Positions 22,128 through 33,233 of a stretch of 64,000 nt of DNA are shown here, piece after piece. Each line of letters opens with the position of its first letter. Within the stretch, counting starts at the first letter, position 1. Source of the stretch: Asterias rubens (lineage: Eukaryota > Echinodermata > Asteroidea > Forcipulatida > Asteriidae); the NCBI RefSeq assembly GCF_902459465.1, contig NC_047083.1, positions 8,919,526 through 8,983,525 on the forward strand, in the 5' to 3' direction. Under the pieces are notes generated by a model. It had not been told where the DNA came from, did not search any database, and saw only the letters and a program-made list of their open reading frames with translations. The translations under genes were made by a program, and so were the position numbers.

Positions 22128-22202
22128 TAGAGTGGAATTCGAACCAATGACCTCCGGATTAACGTGCCGGCGCTCTACCAACTGAGCTATCTAGCCCTAT
22201 GT
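22128..22202 (-). repeat. tRNA-like sequence with good acceptor and D arms
   Basis: On the minus strand GGCTAGA/TCTAGTC forms a seven-pair acceptor stem (one G-T), TAGCTCAGTTGGTAGAGC forms a standard box A/D arm, and GGTTCGAATTCC is a box B. The anticodon stem has a mismatch at its loop end, the loop would present GTT, and the T stem is weak. A similar minus-strand sequence with the same ATAGCTC and CTATCTAGCC parts is at 38630-38700. Both are therefore read as tRNA-derived repeats and not as tRNA-Asn genes. Confidence 0.5.
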
Positions 22203-22209
22203 TGGCGGT

Positions 22210-23265
22210 GTCCCTATTTTGTCACTATCTTTGTTAAATAAGTTACAGCAACAGATACCCATTAAAAATAAATTTTAAAATACAAATTTACATATAGTTC
22301 TAAAAATACTCTTTAAGATTCCTACAGAATTTTTGTTGAGGGCGGAAAAAGAGATATTTCCTAGTGAAAGAGATATTCTCTAAGAGTGGTGGATAGAATT
22401 TTTGAAGCTATAGATTCCCTTACTTGAGTTAAGATTCTAACAAACAACAAAATAATACAAATATTTGGACTTTCATTTTCTGGGAGCAGGCCGCATTATT
22501 TTGAGTTACTGCGTCCCTACTTATCTCATAACTTAATTTTTCACACAGAATCTCGGACATGATTTTGTTTGAAGAAGACTTGCCGATTTGTTTGCATTTT
22601 GAGAATTAGCTTCAAATAATAAATCCTACACATGCAAATTTAATACAAAAAACCACTATATGGTTTTCGTTTTAAAGAGCACTTTAAAAAAAGGCTCTGT
22701 AAATAATGGGTGTATTTGAGTAGCTTCAGTGTTAACCCTCCCACAGTCTGACCCTTTAATGTAAACCAAGTTTTAAAGGATCGAAGAACTATGCAAGCAT
22801 GCAATGTGACATCAGGTGGTGAATGCATCTACACACAGTCAACCCTCCTACTCTCTGACGCTTCAAGTTTTTGAGCGCTTTTGTCATAAGGCCGAATGTT
22901 AAAACTGCACAGATATGCAGACATATTATGGGTGCATGATTCACTGGATTGAATTAAGTATCATCATTAACAGGTCTTTTAAAAGGTTTTTGATTGTACT
23001 GAAATTTGTCACAACATCATGGGAGTTGGCTTATTATTTCGAGACATTGTGCGACTTGTGACTCGACTTGACTTTAGCAAAAATTACTTGTAACTTGACT
23101 TGACTTGAGAACAAATTTGGTTACAGCACTGCGTCTTTGCCCCCAGTTCCTTGAAGAATTATGCAGTTGACAGTTGAAATTGGGCCAGAGGATCACCTTA
23201 AAGAAACTACTCAAACACACCATCCCATAAAATTACAACTGTCTAAAATTAAACTCTGTCTAAAC
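22210..23265. other. Region 3' of the ILRUN gene, no other gene seen
   Basis: This stretch should contain the ILRUN 3' untranslated region and its polyadenylation site. No coding frame or recognised repeat stands out. Confidence 0.45.
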
Positions 23266-23271
23266 ATAATG

Positions 23272-26200
23272 CTATAATAAACCTGGCCGACCCAGCCCAT
23301 TCGGTTGTTGCTGCTGTTGCGAACTTTCTTCTGATTGGCTATTTGTTGAGTGGTTACTAAGAGACATTTCCTGGTAGGCGGAGCTTAGTGGTAGCTGTTG
23401 TATATATTGCTGAGAGGGGTGTGGCTGGTGCGGTGATGTGGTGAATATTGCTTGAGGCTCTTGTGTGTTCACCTGAAAACAATCAACCATAAAATTTTGT
23501 TTTTAGGAAATAAATCCTAGAGAGAAAAATATTCAGTCTCCTGATGATGACTAGAGCAAGCTAGTCAAAACGATGAGACCAATTTAAGAACTGACTCCGC
23601 GGTAGTACAGTTAATCAGATCCTATAAGCTAAAGTAGTAGTCCCCGTTTATTTTCTATACCATCTGCCCGGGTAATAGTTTAAAAAAGCAGGACAGTTCT
23701 TTTCAGAACTGAGAAGTCTCCCAAACCCTGAACATCTACTCCGCGGTAGTAGAATAAAGCAAGACAGTTCTCTAGTAGATACACACATGGTGTTACCGCA
23801 GACCAAATATATATTGGGTGCGTTCGTTTAGCTTCCCTGGGTCGACCCTGGTCTGCCCCGGTACGTTCGAATAGCTTTGATGGGGCTCACCCGGGTCAGC
23901 CCCCAGTGCCCTGCTTGTGGAACGGGTCACTTGGGGGTGACCTGAGGTGCATGGCGTCACCACAAGAGGGCGAGTGTGATCATTCGATTAGCTTTTGTCA
24001 GGGGCTCACCCCAGTGAGCACCGCGGGGTCGACCCACGGAAGCTTATCGAACGCACCTAGTGATACCTCACCATGCAATGCCTGAAATCCTATACAGAGA
24101 AAAATATAACAAATATTTCTGGTAATGAAATCAAGGATGCCTCATAAGTGAATTTTGGGACTGTAGCTCGAAAGCCTGAGGATATCTGCAGGCATTAAAC
24201 TTTACTCTTGAAGGCGCATGGCATTATCCGTCTGGTACGGGGCACTTCTCCGAGGAAAATGTCAACTTGTATTGGAACTTTGCAAAGGGCACCAATGCAA
24301 AAGCGAAGGGCACCAAGGTAATTGCTGTGTATGCTGTAGGGTTCGTATCAAGGTAAGAACCTGTAAACAAGGGTGCTTTCGATACAAACCAGCCGTCGAT
24401 TTCACCAAACTCTTCCTAACTTAAGATTAATCTTAGGACTTAGGATGAGTCCCAACCCTGCACTGTAGCATGCAGACCTTAAGATTGATCCTAAGTTAGG
24501 ACGAGTTACTTGTCATAACTCGAGATAGGATTAATCCTAGCGTTTTGTGAAATTGGCTGGAGGAACACTGGGGTTAAAGGGTCTATGTACTTTTTGTAGG
24601 ACAAATAAACACAACGTCCACAGATTTACATCAAACTTACACAGGTTGAAGATAACGATAGTAGAAAGCTTTCCTGAAAAAATTTCTTGCTGAGGTGCTG
24701 TTACAGGGGAAAGAATACTCACCTGAAAAAGAGGAGGTCGTATGGGAAGGGCGGCATTTATTTCCTGATCATGTGGCCTGCCTGGTGACCCGGGATGCCC
24801 CCCGAAAGGCAGAGGTGTTGAGTTGATGGGAGTTGCTATTTGAGCTAAAAACAAAAACAATTAGAACTTCAATATTTATCAAATTAATAAGGTGATCCCT
24901 CTGCTGCTGCTTCCTAGGTTGTATCGTAAAACTTTGGTGTGATCCCTAGCTATACAGTTGTATGGCTTCTGACTGGTACCCCAAAACAAAGTTATTTGTG
25001 GCGTGTCATGGCCGAGCGGTTAAGTAGTGCTAGGCGAATAGTGAAAGTTTGTTATTCGGATACCGCTGGCCAACTATCCAGAATTAACCGGATATTTGAA
25101 TAGTTTTTTCGCCGCTAGAGGGCGCAATTTAAAAAAAAAAATTGATATTAGTTTTAGACAGTGTCACTCGGTTCATTTAAAAAATGACCAGATCTAATTT
25201 AAAGATGGCGATTTGCTTTTTCTTTTGATCGTAATTGACTCTACGTGAAGGAAAACTTTTGTAATCTTTGAACAAAATACGTCGGAAATGTCATTGTTTT
25301 AACTCTTCACGGAGGTGAGCATAGTTAAATACTTAATTTATGCTGTTTTATGCTGTCTTAATAGAAGTTTCATAATGATTCAGACAAAACATTCATATCA
25401 GTTGTCGCCCGACGTCCGCGGATATTCGGATATTAAAGAATATCCGGTTACTTGGTTGTAATTACAGAACTATCCGGTTTATAAATATGTATTCGCGCCC
25501 TATGTGGATATCCGGTTAAGAAAAAAAAGGCATTCGCGGTTACGGATAGGAAAACCTATTCGCCATTAACCGGATATTCAAATAATTCGCCCAGGCCTAC
25601 AGTTAAGAGCACCGGATTCAAGCTCTGGTGTTTGATCAGCAGAGTGTGGGTTTGAATCCCGGTCGTGAACACTTGCTAGGTAAAACTGGGGAGGTAGTGC
25701 TTTTGCTCTACCTGCCAGGCTTCGGATTGATAATACCCAAGTCTACATTGTACATCTGTATGAACTGTAAAAGGGTTAACCCTGTTTCAGCCCTAGGAGT
25801 AGGTGGCAATGGCCTCTGGAAAACGACAACGATCATGACGCACACAGAATGCATTCTATTGAATGAATTGCTCCACACATAATATGCCCACGCTCATTCA
25901 ACCAATCAAGGGTGTGCATTGTTAACATTCTCGTTTTCAATCTCACTATCGAGGCCTGTGTGACCGTATGAGTTGACTGACTTACCAGTTGCTAGTGAAG
26001 ACATCTGTTGAGTGAGACCCAGCATTCCATCTGCTCTTACGTCTAGAATCACCCATATTGTGTCTGTAAGGTCAAAGGTCAAAGGTCAAAAACTTTGCTT
26101 TTACTGCAGTCTCCTAGTGACACCTCATAGAACTTAACCCAGACAGATATTGAAAAATCAATCCACTCCTAGGAATGGGATGTTTACTGATAAACCATTT

Positions 26201-29200
26201 TTAAAACCGTTAACAAATGAACTCGAAAACCTGGGTGGAAAAAATCCATAGACACCAAAATAATCTAGTGACCACCATGGGCCAGTGGTTATTTCAACTT
26301 TGAGATTATTTTGCAAAGGGCACTTCCATTGGAAAATATTACAGTCAATGGGAAGTTTTGAAGGGGCACCAAGGCCAAGACCAGGGGCACTGAAGGCCAT
26401 TGTTACACAAAAAATGGGACCAACGGCTTTACATCCCATCCGAAGGACGAAGCATCATGGTTTATAGTGTCTTACGACTGACAATCGAACCCACACTCTG
26501 CCCGAAACATCAGAGTTTGAATCCGGTGCTCTTTACCGGTAGGACAAGACACGCCATAAACTTGATCAGTTTCACCTACCCCCAAAGAAGAACCCTGTTG
26601 TTGTACACATCCTCCATTGTCCCTGGTAGAGACCACAGGTTGAGGGGCTCTGCATCCTAATGCTGATGTCTAATGTCTGTTGGGGTTCGACACTTTCTAG
26701 AAAGATACGGTCTAGGGGGCCAAGTTGATGGCCACTGGTGAAACGTAAACAAATACCTGGCGGCCAGGGGTCATCACCTGCATAAAAGAATGTTACATTT
26801 TACAGAAATAAGAAACTTTTTATGACAATTTTAGTGGAAAATATGTTTATATACTTTCTGCAAAGTGGCAAAGCCACCACATCAACGAACAGGGCTCAAT
26901 TTCATGCTCTGCGGAAGAAGGGAATTCTAGGCTGCATCAAGCAGATTTTACTGATTAGCGGGGAATTTTGGCTGGTGCGTGTGCGAACTCCGCGTTACTA
27001 GGCATTCTACGCTTACACAACTAGCGCATAAATTTGGCGCTTGATCATCAGCACAGAGTGGTAAGCAGAGCCATGACATTAGGACCTGCTTCTGCTTTAT
27101 CACTATATAGTCAGTATTTAAAATTTAACAGGGATGTTTTCCCAAGGCTGAACCAGCCAGCAAGATCGCTTGAATTTTGACTGGTCCGTTTTACTTTAAA
27201 TTGGCATTTGGCCAGCAGACCACTGGTAAGAGGGACACAGCAATTTTGCTCTGATAAGGGGCATTTCTATGAGGAAAATGTAAATTCGTTTCAGAACTTT
27301 GTAAAGGGTACTACAGCAAAAGCACATGGCACAACAACAATTGCTATGTGTGCTGTGGGTTGTTTCAAATTGGGCCCTGTGTCATGTATGTTGTAGCTAG
27401 AACAATTTAAGTGGTTGGCTCTAAATCCAATTTAGTCCACCAAGTACGAGCGATTCAACAAAATGACTCATTTTTAGATAAGAGGCCATCATTGCTGAAG
27501 TGTAACCTGGAGGAAATCTGTGCTGTACAGTGCACAGTGTATTTTGAGAGTGCTGGGCAAAATTCTGGGCAGCTATCTCTGGGCAGGCTCCCCTCCCCCA
27601 GCACCGCCCAACGTGGCTACAACACTGCTGACGACATACCGTTGTTTTTGACACGCCATGTTTTGATAAACTCCGTGTTTGGAGGGATGGATTCTCCCTC
27701 GCCGATGGTGACATCATTAATTAACATCATCCTTGGAAGCTTTGTTTGAGGAGCTGAGTTTTCAATGTCGTAGTAAGAGCCGATTGCTGCCTGTAAATTC
27801 CTGCAGTCATAAAAAAACACAGAGGTGAATAACTAACTTTATGCAATACATTTGCTGTTAAATCCAGACTTTCTATATAACAGAATCTTTGTGAAAAATT
27901 GTAAAGTTTCAGAGTCTGTAGGTTTTGTATTAAACAACAAAAGTGAACGGGCCAAGCTATATTACTGCTGGATTTGTAGAACTTAATCTAAAAAATATTA
28001 GTAACTTAAAGCAGTCATTGAAAGAAATTATTGGTGCCAGATGAGGCAAAAATAAATGAAAATTGTAGTCTTTCTCGCGAAAAAAAGAAAAGAAACTAAA
28101 TAAAAAGATGACGCTTGAAAAAAAGATGCGTGTGCAGATAATCCCTTTTTTTTTATGTGGCCTAGTATTTCTTGTACTGTCTGACCATTCAATTTGATAC
28201 CCTGTGATTTTGAATGATGCTCTACATCAACAGCCTGCAATTGCCACAATACAAAACCGTACACAGCTGAATGGTTTCTTGCACATCTACTCACTGGAAA
28301 TAAGCAACCAAGAGTTGGAACTTAAATTTAAAAGGGTCAATAATTGTTAATTTTTTGACACAGTTTCTGGTTCAAGTTCAAAGGTATCACAATCCATACT
28401 TGTCCAATTTTAAGAATAAACATTTAGTGGTGCACGCCACGCCCACTCCATCAGGAAATTCTAAAACTTTTATTTAGAACTCAGTCAGTTGGTTTTAAAG
28501 TCTAGGGATGAAGGATGTAGACTAACATTTTCATCACAGCTAAATAAGTGTCCTGATTGAAGGTAAAATCTGTTGCTTTCATGAAAAATGCATCCATTGA
28601 AATGAAAGAAGGATGCGAGTGGACAATTTGTTTCAACAACAAAACAAGTAAACACATTTTGACAGTTATTAATGTGTACAAAGATTAGGTCCAGCACACA
28701 AGAATTTTTTCAAACAAAACTCAAACTAAATTGACACTCATGACTGAAACTAGTTCATCTAAAAGGTTGAAATGAAGACAGTTTCAATCTTTAGTGTTAC
28801 TGTTTAGCAAGAAGTATTTACATTTATTTTTGGAGATGAGTTGAAATCTACTTTGAGAAAGAATCAAGAATGTATTTTTAAGAACCACAAATTGATTGTT
28901 ATTTCAATATTTTTTTTAGACTTGAACCCTTAATTGTATTAAATTAACTCAATCCATGAATTAGAATTTAACAACTTTCGTTAATGAATGAATGAAACCT
29001 TTTGAATTAATTAACACTAACCCAACACCCTTTTTTAGTTTTTGAAACAAACACAAACATTGATTGAGTTGGAACAATTTTAATTATAGTACTACTACCA
29101 CAATTTTAACAACACTGTCTACGACCTATACAACGACTTACAAATACATTATATAACGGGGGTTTATGTGTGGTGCTGTTAATTAACCATAATAACGAAA

Positions 29201-29430
29201 AGCATAAACAAGAAGTAAATAAGTAAACAAACAAACAAAACAACAAACCAATTGTTCATGTCCAAGAAGAAAGCGCAGGCTGTCGGGTTCAGATTGTTAC
29301 CGGCCAGTTTCTGAAATTCACCGACCAAAACATCCCGGTCCGTCGTACCTAAACTGCTGAATTTCGTCATGAATTCAGAGTCCAAATCCATATCCACGTC
29401 CATCTTAATATCCTTCAATTTTCTATTCAC
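23272..29430 (-). CDS. ilrun: ILRUN (C6orf106) ortholog, six exons
   Basis: Exons (minus): 29430-29249, 27800-27640, 26777-26580, 26063-25986, 24844-24723, 23472-23272; 942 nt, 313 residues, phases consistent. The N-terminus (MDVDMDLDSEFMTKFSSLGTT) and FFLDMNNW/NLQAAIGSYYD match the UBA-like domain of human ILRUN. The next segment (VTIGEGESIPPNTEF, KTWRVKNNG, DDPWPPG) is the FW/NBR1-like immunoglobulin-type domain, and SPSTCGLYQGQWRMCT with DTIWVILDV finishes it. The last two exons are a disordered, proline- and glutamine-rich tail with a five-glutamine run. ILRUN is reported as an inhibitor of interferon and NF-kB-type transcription that binds p300/CBP; this role is known from vertebrates only. 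Two starts are possible: Met1 (29430) or Met10 (29403), the latter aligning with the human start. Exon 1 uses donor GTTTGT. Introns hold the repeats at 23816, 24400, 25025 and 26885. Confidence 0.95.
23816..24058. mobile_element. GC-rich MITE family R5, copy 1
   Basis: The ends GGGTGCGTTCGTTTAGCTTC and AAGCTTATCGAACGCACCTA are inverse repeats. The interior is GC-rich (GGTCGACCC, GGGGCTCACCC, TGGCGTCACCACAAGAGGG), unlike the AT-rich surroundings. It is 243 bp, non-coding and lies in ILRUN intron 5. Copy 2 is at 34644-34892. Superfamily unknown. Confidence 0.85.
24400..24553. mobile_element. Repeat family R7 (TTTCACAAAG termini) copy
   Basis: It starts GATTTCACCAAACTCTTCCT and ends GTTTTGTGAAATTGG, with repeated CCTAACTTAAGATTAATC-like segments inside that are partly inverse of each other. 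Related elements lie at 34396-34524, 42768-42900 and 58480-58562, all with TTTCACAAAG/CTTTGTGAAA termini. Short non-coding inverted-repeat family. Confidence 0.7.
25003..25690 (+). mobile_element. tRNA-Leu-derived SINE split by a later element
   Basis: The head GTCATGGCCGAGCGGTTAAG (about 25005-25024) and the continuation AGCACCGGATTCAAGCTCTG (from about 25606) join into one tRNA-Leu-like 5' end with box A and box B (GGTTTGAATCCCGG). The split is caused by the 577-bp element at 25025-25601. The SINE body after 25690 is decayed. Confidence 0.85.
25025..25601. mobile_element. Non-autonomous DNA element (hAT-like) nested in a SINE
   Basis: The element has inverted ends TAGTGCTAGGCGAATAGTG and (inverse) TAGGCCTGGGCGAATTATTT, flanked by direct GTTAAG (25019-25024 and 25602-25607). 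Inside are many short matches to AACCGGATATTCG and its inverse (for example near 25087, 25425, 25440, 25508 and 25568), concentrated towards the right part. No protein is encoded. The 6-bp or longer target duplication and repeated subterminal motifs suggest a hAT relative; the assignment is an inference. Confidence 0.8.
26885..27080. mobile_element. Repeat family R9 (TAAGCAGAGCCATGA) copy
   Basis: Contains GGGAATTCTAGGCTGCATCA, TGTGCGAACTCCGCGTTACT and ends GTGGTAAGCAGAGCCATGAC. Related copies are at 37400-37560, 60255-60420 and 61430-61670, the last ending TGTAAGCAGAGCCATGAACT. Ends are imperfect inverses (CATGCTCTGC / GCAGAGCCATG). In ILRUN intron 2. Non-coding. Confidence 0.6.
27490..27615. 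mobile_element. Repeat family R10 (GTGCTGGGC) copy
   Basis: AAATCTGTGCTGTACAGTGC on the left and GGGCAGGCTCCCCTCCCCCA plus GCACCGCCCAAC on the right share the GTGCTGGGCA core. A compact copy at 43655-43745 has GTGCTGGGCGAGCCTGCCCG and the inverse CCGCCCAGCACAGATT, so R10 is an inverted-repeat family. It ends about 25 bp from the 5' splice site of ILRUN exon 2. Confidence 0.6.
27820..29240. other. ILRUN intron 1, mostly unique sequence
   Basis: No exon or shared repeat is recognised; AT-rich. The 5' part beside exon 1 contains CAAACAAACAAAACAACAAAC, whose inverse overlaps the unusual donor GTTTGT. Confidence 0.5.
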
Positions 29431-29851
29431 ATTAAAGAAGACTTACAGCGACATTGTTAATGGAAAGTCTCTGTTTATTTTCGATGTAAATAGACACATT
29501 TACGGAAAATTAACATTGCAATGAAATGTAACTGCTACGCTGTTTGTGTGTACTGTGTGCATACGATGTGTGTGTTGCGTGTATTTATCGTTGGTACCCG
29601 ATCACAAGACGTGTTATTTATGTACGACGTGTACGGTAACCAATGTAAATGAACACTTGACCCTGACGTCATTTAAAGGTAGAGATATTTAAATAAGGGT
29701 CAAACCAAGTTACATGTGCTAGGATAGGAAGTGCAGAACAACATGCTCAAAATAGCTCCTCACCAAAATAGCAAAAAGTCTGATTTAAAACTGCGAAGCT
29801 ATCACTGTTAACTGTTTTAATGATTGTTGGTATACTTAGCACAGCATCACT
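29431..29851. promoter_or_regulatory. Divergent promoter between ILRUN and RTN4IP1 with a CRE
   Basis: The two start codons are 421 bp apart in opposite directions, so both genes must be driven from this interval or share a bidirectional promoter. A perfect palindromic cAMP-response element, TGACGTCA, is at 29664-29671. Other CG-containing motifs (TACGACGTGTACGG near 29621, ATCACAAGACGTG near 29600) also lie here. No TATA box at a usual position was noticed. CRE sites bind CREB/ATF proteins; use in this animal is inferred. Confidence 0.6.
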
Positions 29852-31135
29852 ATGCAGAAAACTGCTTGTACCATAAGAGTTTTGTGGAAAAGCCCCGTAA
29901 TCCCAGCCATGTTGACTTTGTGCAGCAGAGCAACTAACTCACTGTCGAGAACTGCTTTTAACAATCTGAGACGACAAGCCTTGACAAACAATGCCTTTCG
30001 ATCCATGTCAAGTTTGACAAACTCTGCGACGACAATGTTAGCATGGCAGATTGAAAGCTATGGTGGGAACGACAAGTTAAAACTCGTTGAGAAACCAATT
30101 CCGTCGATTACCAAGCCTGATCAAGTCCTGATAAAAGTGTATGCAAGTAGCGTTAACCCCCTAGATATAAAGCTGAGGAGCGGCTACGGAGCGAGACTTC
30201 TGAACAAGGCAAGGAGAGTCAGTCCAGGGGGAGAGTTTCCCCTGACCCTTGGACGCGACTGCTCGGGGGTCATCGTCGACATGGGAAAGGACGTCAAGAA
30301 ATTTGAGATTGGTGACGAAATCTGGGCAACTATCAATCAGGTCAACCAGGGAGCGCATGCTGAGTACGTTGTCACAACAACAGGCGAGATGAGCCACAAA
30401 CCCAAGATCTTGTCCCACATTGAGGCTGCATCGATCCCCTATGTTGCAATCACGTCGTGGAGCGCGACATACGCCATCTCGAGGTTCCGCCCGGAGAATG
30501 CGGTGGGGAAGATGGTTTTGGTGCACGGAGGATCCGGAGGTGTAGGATCCTTTGCTGTACAGCTCCTGGCAGCATGGGGCGCACGTGTCATCAGCACCTG
30601 CTCTACTGATTCCGTTGACTTTGTCTACAGCCTTGGTGCCCATCACGTCGTCGACTACAAAACCACCGATCCCGAAAAAGAACTCCGAAAACTTGGCCAG
30701 TTTGACCTGATAGTAGACACGGTTGGCGGTAGCGTGGAAGAATACTCGTTGAGACTCCTAAATGGAGCCAAAGGGGCTAACTATGTCACCTTGGTGACAC
30801 CCTTCCTGGATATGATCGAGGAGAAGGGCCCTGTCCTAGGAAGCCTTGCTGCTAGCTTCTCGCTGATCAAGAAGGCTCTGTCGACGATCAAGACCGGGAG
30901 CAAGTACCGCTGGGCTTTTGCGACACCTAACACTAAGGCACTGGAAGATGTTGCAGCGTTGGTTCAGAACCAGAAGATTCGACCTGTTGTGAATCAGGTG
31001 TTTCCGTTCAACGAGGTTCCTGACGCTTATCAGAAAGTTGAGAAGGGTCCCGCAAGAGGGAAAGTTGTCATCGCTGTTGTGAACGAGGAAAAAACTGTGT
31101 CCCCAAAACGTGTGAATATCTTTGAAAATGCTTAA
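29852..31135 (+). CDS. rtn4ip1: RTN4IP1 ortholog, mitochondrial NAD(P)H oxidoreductase, intronless
   Basis: One open frame of 427 codons. Residues 1-60 are Arg/Ser/Thr-rich with no acidic residue until MLAWQIESYGG, as expected for a mitochondrial presequence. The rest is a zinc-free medium-chain dehydrogenase/reductase of the quinone-reductase type: SSVNPLDIKLRSGYG, FPLTLGRDCSGV, the nucleotide-binding VHGGSGGVGSFAVQLL (about residues 226-241), SLGAHHVVDYK, YVTLVTPFLDM and KIRPVVNQVFPF. These match RTN4IP1 (OPA10), reported to work in coenzyme Q biosynthesis in the mitochondrial matrix. The C-terminus runs about 17 residues past the usual RGKxVIxVV end. Vertebrate genes have several introns, whereas this one has none, although its neighbours are intron-rich. 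Start: first Met of the frame, before the presequence. An R8 repeat begins about 15 bp after the stop. Confidence 0.94.
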   Translation: MQKTACTIRVLWKSPVIPAMLTLCSRATNSLSRTAFNNLRRQALTNNAFRSMSSLTNSATTMLAWQIESYGGNDKLKLVEKPIPSITKPDQVLIKVYASSVNPLDIKLRSGYGARLLNKARRVSPGGEFPLTLGRDCSGVIVDMGKDVKKFEIGDEIWATINQVNQGAHAEYVVTTTGEMSHKPKILSHIEAASIPYVAITSWSATYAISRFRPENAVGKMVLVHGGSGGVGSFAVQLLAAWGARVISTCSTDSVDFVYSLGAHHVVDYKTTDPEKELRKLGQFDLIVDTVGGSVEEYSLRLLNGAKGANYVTLVTPFLDMIEEKGPVLGSLAASFSLIKKALSTIKTGSKYRWAFATPNTKALEDVAALVQNQKIRPVVNQVFPFNEVPDAYQKVEKGPARGKVVIAVVNEEKTVSPKRVNIFENA

Positions 31136-31299
31136 AAACAGACCTGGAATTACATGCAGGCCTTCGTCTCCGTTGCCCCTGGTCTTGGCCTTTGTGCCCC
31201 TTCAAAAGTTTCCTAATGAGATTTTCCAATGGAAGTGTCCTTTGCAAAATAAAAATGGCCTTGCCCTTTCAAAGATGAAATTCCAGGCCTGGCATAAGC

Positions 31300-32189
31300 C
31301 ATTAAAACTTAGTTATGTTTCTCATAAACAAAGTGAAGGTCTTAGCTTTCTTTTCGTTAATAAGCCTTCTTAACTTAGAGAGGCTGTGTCATTTTGATCA
31401 AGGTACATTGTAGGCTGGCTGTACGTGGAATTTTGCACTCCAACCCAGTTTACAGCATCTAACAGAGCACACCCTCTGCTGCATGCTGCAACACCTTTTT
31501 TGCAAATACCCACTGCCCAAGAACCGTTGAGTGAGGTGCATGCTGGTCTAGCTAGTGATCAAACTTGGACGCTAGCTAGACCAGCATGCACTTCATTCCA
31601 CCCCAAACTTGGAGTGCGTTGTGGCGACCCCAACCAAGCCAAGTCAACACTCAACAACTCGGTTCCATTTGGTCTGAACGGCCTTGTCACCGGGGTTTAA
31701 CCGAACACGCGAAAATGCTCAACCGATGACCAAAGCTCAATCACGTTTCACACACTCTGGCGCATACCGGGTATTTGCGGTAAGGTCTATGGTGAGAATT
31801 TATCATTCTTTAGGCCTATACTGAGGCCTACCTTGATCATGACAACACAGCCCCTTTAAACCCTTTTGGCCATGAAATAAAAGTTCACAATTAATAAAAA
31901 CTTTGTGGGAAATTCAAAATCCATTTGGAATTACCAATTCTTGATTTTGTAAAACACGTAAAAATGGTTGTCTGGGGAGATATTTTTTCAAAAGAAACAT
32001 TGTTAGACTTTTAACTACATGTAAGTTGATCAAAATTGTTTATTGGTTATTACTCCTTGCAGATTTGCAGATCTTGGTTATCAAACTCACTTTGTTATAA
32101 TATCAATTTAACTTTTCATTAGTTAATAAATTATAATTTTGTACAAATATATTTACATATTGTGCAAATTAATGCAGTTCTACTTTACA
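31300..32189. other. Region between RTN4IP1 and R1 fragments
   Basis: Contains an R8 repeat end, an inverted pair CATGCTGGTCTAGCTAG / CTAGCTAGACCAGCATG at 31537-31588 (hairpin with a loop of about 17 bp), and then AT-rich sequence with no gene. Confidence 0.55.
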
Positions 32190-32476
32190 TTTACGGCTCC
32201 CTCATAAGTAACATACTTTTCAAAAAAATAAGTAATTTTCCCATGAATTTGATTGCAAGACCTCATGATTAGATTTTGAGGTCTCAAAATCAAAGCATCT
32301 GAAAGCACACATAATCGTGTGACAAGGGTGTTTTTTTCTTTTGTTATTATCTTGCAACTTTGACAACCAATTGAGCTAAAATTTTCACAGGTTTTTTTAT
32401 TTTATGCATATTTGTTGAGATACACGAAGTGAGAAGACTGGTCTTTGAAAATGTCTTGTAGTGTCCAGTGTCTTTA
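32190..32476. mobile_element. MITE family R1, 5'-truncated copy
   Basis: Begins within the R1 interior (GGCTCCCTCATAAGTAACAT), keeps the internal palindrome (GACCTCATGATTAGATTTTG) and ends AGTGTCCAGTGTCTTTAA. The left third is missing. Confidence 0.8.
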
Positions 32477-32817
32477 AGCCATTGAAAGACATACTGTTCA
32501 TGTAGATTGAACTTTGTGTTTGGTACAGGCATGATCTTTTTGCAATAAATACAAGGGATACCAGTCACTGAAATTGTATACTATGGTACTTTGAGTTGGT
32601 AATACATTTCTGCTAAGCATGGTTTTTCTATGCTAAGCAAGGTTTTCCTATGCAAAGCAAGTTTTGTGCTTACAGGCTTTACAAAATTGCACAGTTTTGT
32701 AGTTTGATAATAAAAGAACAATTTTGAAATAGCCATAAGTCAATTTGAGTTAAGTGGGTTGCTGTTAAACATGTTAAATATTTTGTAGAAATATACAATC
32801 AAATCAATTATCATTAA

Positions 32818-32905
32818 TTAAAGGGAAGGTATATTATGTACATTTGGTAATCACTCTTAAAGTAATTTGCAATAAAAACTTTTGGTTAGACAGTATTTAA
32901 AGCAT
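32818..32905. mobile_element. MITE family R2, partial copy
   Basis: TTAAAGGGAAGGTATATTAT and TTTGGTAATCACTCTTAAAG match the left end of R2 (full copy 36288-36601). The right part is not recognised. Confidence 0.55.
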
Positions 32906-33233
32906 TTTGAGAAATTTATTTTGATGGTTATAATGCTAAAATTTAACAGTTTTTATGCCCCAAAACATTTCTTAGATTGTGTAGTTCTAAGGATAATTCT
33001 TCCTGCATTGACCTTGGTTCTGGATTTTCAAAAACGAGACCATTTGAAATTTAAAGTGTGAATCTGGTCATTGAGTTTGCAAACAGACCTCAACAGTGGG
33101 AGGTATGTCCCCCTCCCCCCTCCTCCTTGAGTTGAGTCGACTAGGCTTGCAGAAATTCTTTCAGAATATCTCCAACCTCAAGACAAAAATACGGCGGGAA
33201 AATGAAAACACAGACTGTGTCTATTTCAGAATT

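Noticed and set aside
22128-22202. tRNA-Asn gene
   Set aside because: Anticodon-stem mismatch at the loop, a weak T stem and a related copy at 38630 favour a tRNA-derived repeat.
30161-30646. 161-codon minus-strand frame in RTN4IP1
   Set aside because: Antisense shadow of the conserved oxidoreductase frame.
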